Shown here piece by piece: positions 8,036 to 10,183 of a stretch of DNA of 10,183 bases. The notes under the pieces are model-generated. The model was not told where the DNA came from and did no database searches. It saw only the letters and a program-made list of their open reading frames with translations. Numbering within the stretch: the stretch's first letter is position 1; each line of letters opens with the position of its first letter. Origin of the DNA: Methanocorpusculum sp. (lineage in GTDB: Archaea; Halobacteriota; Methanomicrobia; Methanomicrobiales; Methanocorpusculaceae); assembly GCA_029986975.1 (NCBI GenBank), contig DALTWR010000013.1, forward strand, positions 1 through 10,183, written 5' to 3'. Position numbers and translations under genes: made by a program.

Positions 8036-8085
8036 GCACAGGAGGGACCTGTGCTCATACTTCTCTGCAGAAATCTGCAGTGAAG
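8036..8085 (-). promoter_or_regulatory. Two strong hairpins in the mcr leader
   Basis: On the minus-strand transcript two stable hairpins follow the three-way junction. The first pairs CTGCAG (8080-8075) with CTGCAG (8070-8065) around a 4-base loop, with a further CTTC/GAAG stem (8085-8082 and 8063-8060) across one A-A mismatch. The second pairs GCACAGG with CCTGTGC (arms 8048-8054 and 8036-8042) around a 5-base loop. Neither is followed by a U-run, so they are unlikely to be ordinary terminators. They probably contribute to leader folding, mRNA stability or protein binding. Confidence 0.5.
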
Positions 8086-8087
8086 AT

Positions 8088-8138
8088 ATGTCCACGACCT
8101 TTCGGTCAGGCTGATTTTTCAGCCCCCTCTCTGGACAT
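8088..8138 (-). ncRNA. Predicted three-way-junction RNA element in the mcr leader
   Basis: Read as minus-strand RNA, this segment folds into a closed three-way junction. The closing stem pairs AUGUCCA (8138-8132) with UGGACAU (8094-8088). A 7-base purine-rich joint (GAGAGGG, 8131-8125) follows. Next is a hairpin GGCUGA/UCAGCC (8124-8119 and 8114-8109) with an AAAA loop. Directly after it is a hairpin UGACC/GGUCG (8108-8104 and 8099-8095, outer pair U-G) with a GAAA loop of the GNRA type. No unpaired bases separate the last two stems or the last stem and the closing strand. I do not recognise it as a known riboswitch class. The closing strands are also the ATGTCCA motif shared with the mtr promoter, so a protein-DNA role is the main alternative. 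Confidence 0.45.
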
Positions 8139-8167
8139 TTACAAGTTTGTGTCTGTTCTCATATAAG
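8132..8167 (-). promoter_or_regulatory. mcr operon promoter
   Basis: On the minus strand CTTATAT (8167-8161) is a plausible TATA box. ATGTCCA (8138-8132) starts 22 bases after it, at the expected transcription start. The same box-to-motif distance occurs at the mtr promoter. A second copy of the 7-mer in opposite orientation is at 8088-8094, 44 bases away. A perfect inverted repeat (8171-8188) lies just upstream of the TATA box. The predicted leader is about 219 bases, long for an archaeal transcript. Confidence 0.6.
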
Positions 8168-8170
8168 GAT

Positions 8171-8281
8171 TCTCTTTTTATTAAGAGACAGATTCGGGAA
8201 GAGAATATGCTTCATTTTTCGATTCAGCTTTTCTGCTGAAGAATCGCATACGTGCAGAAAATATCCTCATAAGATATTCTG
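8171..8281. repeat. Inverted repeats between the divergent mcr and mptG promoters
   Basis: Three inverted repeats fill the space between the two predicted promoters. TCTCTT/AAGAGA (8171-8176 and 8183-8188) touches the mcr TATA region. TTCAGC/GCTGAA (8223-8228 and 8235-8240) is nested in further complementary flanks (TATGC 8206-8210 with GCATA 8246-8250). AATATC/GATATT (8260-8265 and 8273-8278) extends across a two-base bulge to 8255-8281 and is followed by CTCTTTTT (8293-8300). They lie outside both predicted transcripts, so operators are the simplest reading; an unrecognised small plus-strand RNA ending at the T-run is possible. Confidence 0.4.
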
Positions 8282-8330
8282 GATTTCAGAAACTCTTTTT
8301 CGTAAATTCTGTGCGCGTCGTCTCCGGCGA

Positions 8331-8340
8331 AAAGTATATC
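8331..8340 (+). promoter_or_regulatory. Promoter of the predicted RFAP synthase gene
   Basis: The stretch AAAGTATATC resembles an archaeal A-rich BRE plus TATA box (TATAT 8335-8339). It predicts a transcript start near 8363, only about 10 bases before the ATG, so the mRNA would have a very short leader. CTATAACA (8350-8357) is a weaker alternative box but lies too close to the start codon. Confidence 0.45.
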
Positions 8341-8371
8341 TCCTGAAAACTATAACAGAAAAGAGAACATC

Positions 8372-9361
8372 ATGCAAATTATCACGCCATCAAGGCTGCA
8401 CATTGCTTTAATCGACTTAAACGGATCCTACGGCCGTGTGGACGGCAGTATCGGAGTAACGCTGGAAAACCCGTCATTTTCTCTCTCAGCAGAGGAATCT
8501 TCACATGACACCTCTATTGAGTTCGCAGAAAAAAATCTGCCGCAGGCAGTCACAAACGAGTACACGCGAAAGATTACCCGCGCGGAGCAGAACATCAGAC
8601 GTGTCTTAGGAATTGAGGAGAACTTCCATTTTACGGTTAATTCAACGTACCCGTCACATTCCGGTCTCGGTTCAGGAACGCAGATTGCTCTTGCTACCGG
8701 AAAACTGATGACAGAGCATGTCGGACTTCATCTGAAAAGTACTGAGCTTGCAAAAATTGTGGGGCGCGCCGGGACTTCCGGTATCGGCACATACGGATTT
8801 GATTTAGGCGGTTTTATCGCAGACGGCGGTCACAGCAAGAAGCAGAAGGCAAGTTTCATGCCTTCATCAGCGTCAGACCCCATTCCTCCGGTTCTTCTGG
8901 GACGGTATGATTTTCCAGAAGAGTGGAATATTGTTTTGGCGATTCCGAAAAACACAGGTCTTTACTTAAGCGGAAGTGCTGAGATTAATGTATTCCAGAC
9001 ATACTGTCCGCTTCCGAAAGAAGACGTGAAACTTCTTTCCCACATCATCTTTATGAACATGATTCCCTTCCTCATCGAAAAAGACCTTGAGGGTTTTTCT
9101 GCGGTGTTAAACCGTATTCAGGAGATTGCATTCAACAAAATCGAGTTCCAGCTGCAGCCGCCGGAAGTTTCAGAGGCGATGCATACTATGCGAGAATGCG
9201 GATGCCCGGGAGTTGGTCTTTCTTCGCTTGGACCAACACTTTTCGGGGTCTATGACAGAAAAGATACAACACTCCTCAAAGAACTTGATGAGAGACTCGG
9301 AGACTATGCAGCGTTTACTGTCACTAAAGGACAGAATCACGGCGCTGTCCTCACAAAATAA
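8372..9361 (+). CDS. mptG: Predicted beta-ribofuranosylaminobenzene 5'-phosphate synthase (GHMP-kinase fold)
   Basis: This enzyme condenses 4-hydroxybenzoate or 4-aminobenzoate with phosphoribosyl pyrophosphate, with loss of CO2 and pyrophosphate. It commits the aryl unit to methanopterin. The 329-residue product has the GHMP-type glycine-rich loop PSHSGLGSGTQ (94-104). It also has GRAGTSGIGTYGFDLGGFIA (131-150) followed by DGGH (151-154), a block I associate with RFAP synthases rather than sugar kinases. The C-terminal GHMP block is SSLGPTLFG (284-292). The ATG at 8372 fits the MQIITPSRLHIAL opening typical of the family. Its product pathway supplies H4MPT, the methyl carrier used by the neighbouring Mtr. 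It converges on the SHOCT gene with 19 bases between stops. Another GHMP-fold enzyme is the main alternative. Confidence 0.85.
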   Translation: MQIITPSRLHIALIDLNGSYGRVDGSIGVTLENPSFSLSAEESSHDTSIEFAEKNLPQAVTNEYTRKITRAEQNIRRVLGIEENFHFTVNSTYPSHSGLGSGTQIALATGKLMTEHVGLHLKSTELAKIVGRAGTSGIGTYGFDLGGFIADGGHSKKQKASFMPSSASDPIPPVLLGRYDFPEEWNIVLAIPKNTGLYLSGSAEINVFQTYCPLPKEDVKLLSHIIFMNMIPFLIEKDLEGFSAVLNRIQEIAFNKIEFQLQPPEVSEAMHTMRECGCPGVGLSSLGPTLFGVYDRKDTTLLKELDERLGDYAAFTVTKGQNHGAVLTK

Positions 9362-9380
9362 TTTTTGGCTCTTCGACGTT

Positions 9381-10183
9381 TTATTCTTCCTTGAATAGTT
9401 TTAAGGAACGTTCACGATACTCTTTTTCGGTGATGATTCCGCTGTCTCGTAAGTGTTTTAATTCTTCAAGAAGTTTTTCCACTTCAGCCGGATTGAAACG
9501 CTCTGCAGGTTCAAGAGTTACAGCTTTTCGTAAGGGTGAGGGCGTTATTTTTCTGCCGGGGGCCGGCTGATTCCGTAAAACAACTGATTCTTCCTCTGCT
9601 TCGGGAGAACTCTTTTTCACCGGAGAGACAACAACATGGTCATCAACTTCATAAGCAGGGCGCTGAAGAGATGCTATTTCTACATCAGATTCTTTTCCAT
9701 CTGCAGCAGGTTTCTGCAGGGAGTCAACAGGGACCTGTGATTCATCAGTTAACGGAACAAACTCAGGCTTCGGCCGCCTGAACGGAGTAATTATGACTTC
9801 ATCAGCATCGGATGTACCATCTCCTGCTGCCTTTGAAGGAAGGGTAATTTGGTCTGCGGGGTCTAAGTTTACCTTTGTCTCAGGTTTGAATGGTGTGATA
9901 ACTACTTCATCATCTGCGGAAGGATAAACAATCGAGTCATCATCTTCAGGACCATACTCACGCATCGGCTTTGTTTCAGAGGCTGCGGGTTTTTCGGTCT
10001 CTTCTTCTCCCGGCACAGGGTAAACTATCGAATCGTCATCCTCTGGTCCATACTCACGTTCCGGTTTCTTTTCCGGCGGATTTATTCTGGACCGGATTGG
10101 GTTGGATAAGATGAGCGCATCTCCGCCTTTCTGTTCTCCCCACTGGTCATCGGCAGTTCTGGTATTTGGACCATAGACAACAC
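9381..10183 (-). CDS. Acidic repeat protein with C-terminal SHOCT domain (partial, runs off right edge)
   Basis: The frame is open from the window edge to the stop at 9381, giving 266 visible residues without the true N-terminus. The last 37 residues (9381-9494) have the SHOCT pattern: NPAEVEKLLEELKHLRDSGI, then ITEKEYRERSLKLF. This short C-terminal domain is often attached to unrelated proteins and is thought to mediate oligomerisation. The rest is low-complexity, acidic and proline-rich, probably disordered. It contains two exact copies of EYGPEDDDSIVYP (9921-9959 and 10017-10055, 32 residues apart), a diverged YGP unit near 10175, and looser units of the form D-x-VV/VI-x-P. No signal peptide or membrane segment is visible in this part. 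Function unknown. An in-frame GTG at 10016 is internal. Confidence 0.8.
   Translation of the reverse strand, partial: VVYGPNTRTADDQWGEQKGGDALILSNPIRSRINPPEKKPEREYGPEDDDSIVYPVPGEEETEKPAASETKPMREYGPEDDDSIVYPSADDEVVITPFKPETKVNLDPADQITLPSKAAGDGTSDADEVIITPFRRPKPEFVPLTDESQVPVDSLQKPAADGKESDVEIASLQRPAYEVDDHVVVSPVKKSSPEAEEESVVLRNQPAPGRKITPSPLRKAVTLEPAERFNPAEVEKLLEELKHLRDSGIITEKEYRERSLKLFKEE

Noticed and set aside
9381..10016. SHOCT gene starting at the GTG at 10016
   Set aside because: The same frame stays open to the window edge and carries another exact copy of the protein repeat upstream, so the GTG is an internal valine codon.

Overview
The window comes from a hydrogenotrophic methanogenic archaeon. 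Its core is a complete methyl-coenzyme M reductase operon in the order mcrB-mcrD-mcrC-mcrG-mcrA. The start of the methyl-H4MPT:coenzyme M methyltransferase operon (mtrE-mtrD-mtrC, cut by the left edge) follows on the same minus strand. The mcrBDCGA order with mcrC present, the protein sequences and the archaeal promoter signals fit the order Methanomicrobiales. From memory the proteins look closest to Methanocorpusculum, but I could not check this by alignment.

Layout from right to left, in the direction of transcription of the main operons. At 9381-10183 (minus, cut by the right edge) lies an acidic repeat-containing protein with a C-terminal SHOCT domain. It converges on a plus-strand GHMP-kinase-family gene at 8372-9361, predicted to be beta-ribofuranosylaminobenzene 5'-phosphate synthase (methanopterin biosynthesis). 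That gene diverges from the mcr operon across about 450 bases. The gap holds both promoters, several inverted repeats and a roughly 220-base mcr leader with strong potential RNA structure. mcrBDCGA fills 7919-2975 and ends at an array of hairpins, one of which can terminate in both directions. The mcrA-mtrE gap of about 600 bases is AT-rich. It holds a possible 40-codon plus-strand gene, the mtr promoter and a structured mtr leader. mtrE, mtrD and mtrC follow with almost no spacing.

The genes form one metabolic module. The predicted synthase makes a precursor of tetrahydromethanopterin. Mtr moves the methyl group from methyl-H4MPT to coenzyme M while pumping sodium ions. Mcr reduces methyl-CoM with coenzyme B to methane.

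The most interesting signal is regulatory. The mcr and mtr promoters share one architecture: a TATA box, exactly 22 bases, then ATGTCCA at the predicted transcription start, then a second copy of the same 7-mer (in either orientation) 44-45 bases further on. In mcr the two copies are inverted and could close an RNA three-way junction that contains a GAAA-capped hairpin. In mtr they are direct repeats. This suggests co-regulation of the last two steps of methanogenesis by an element I do not recognise.
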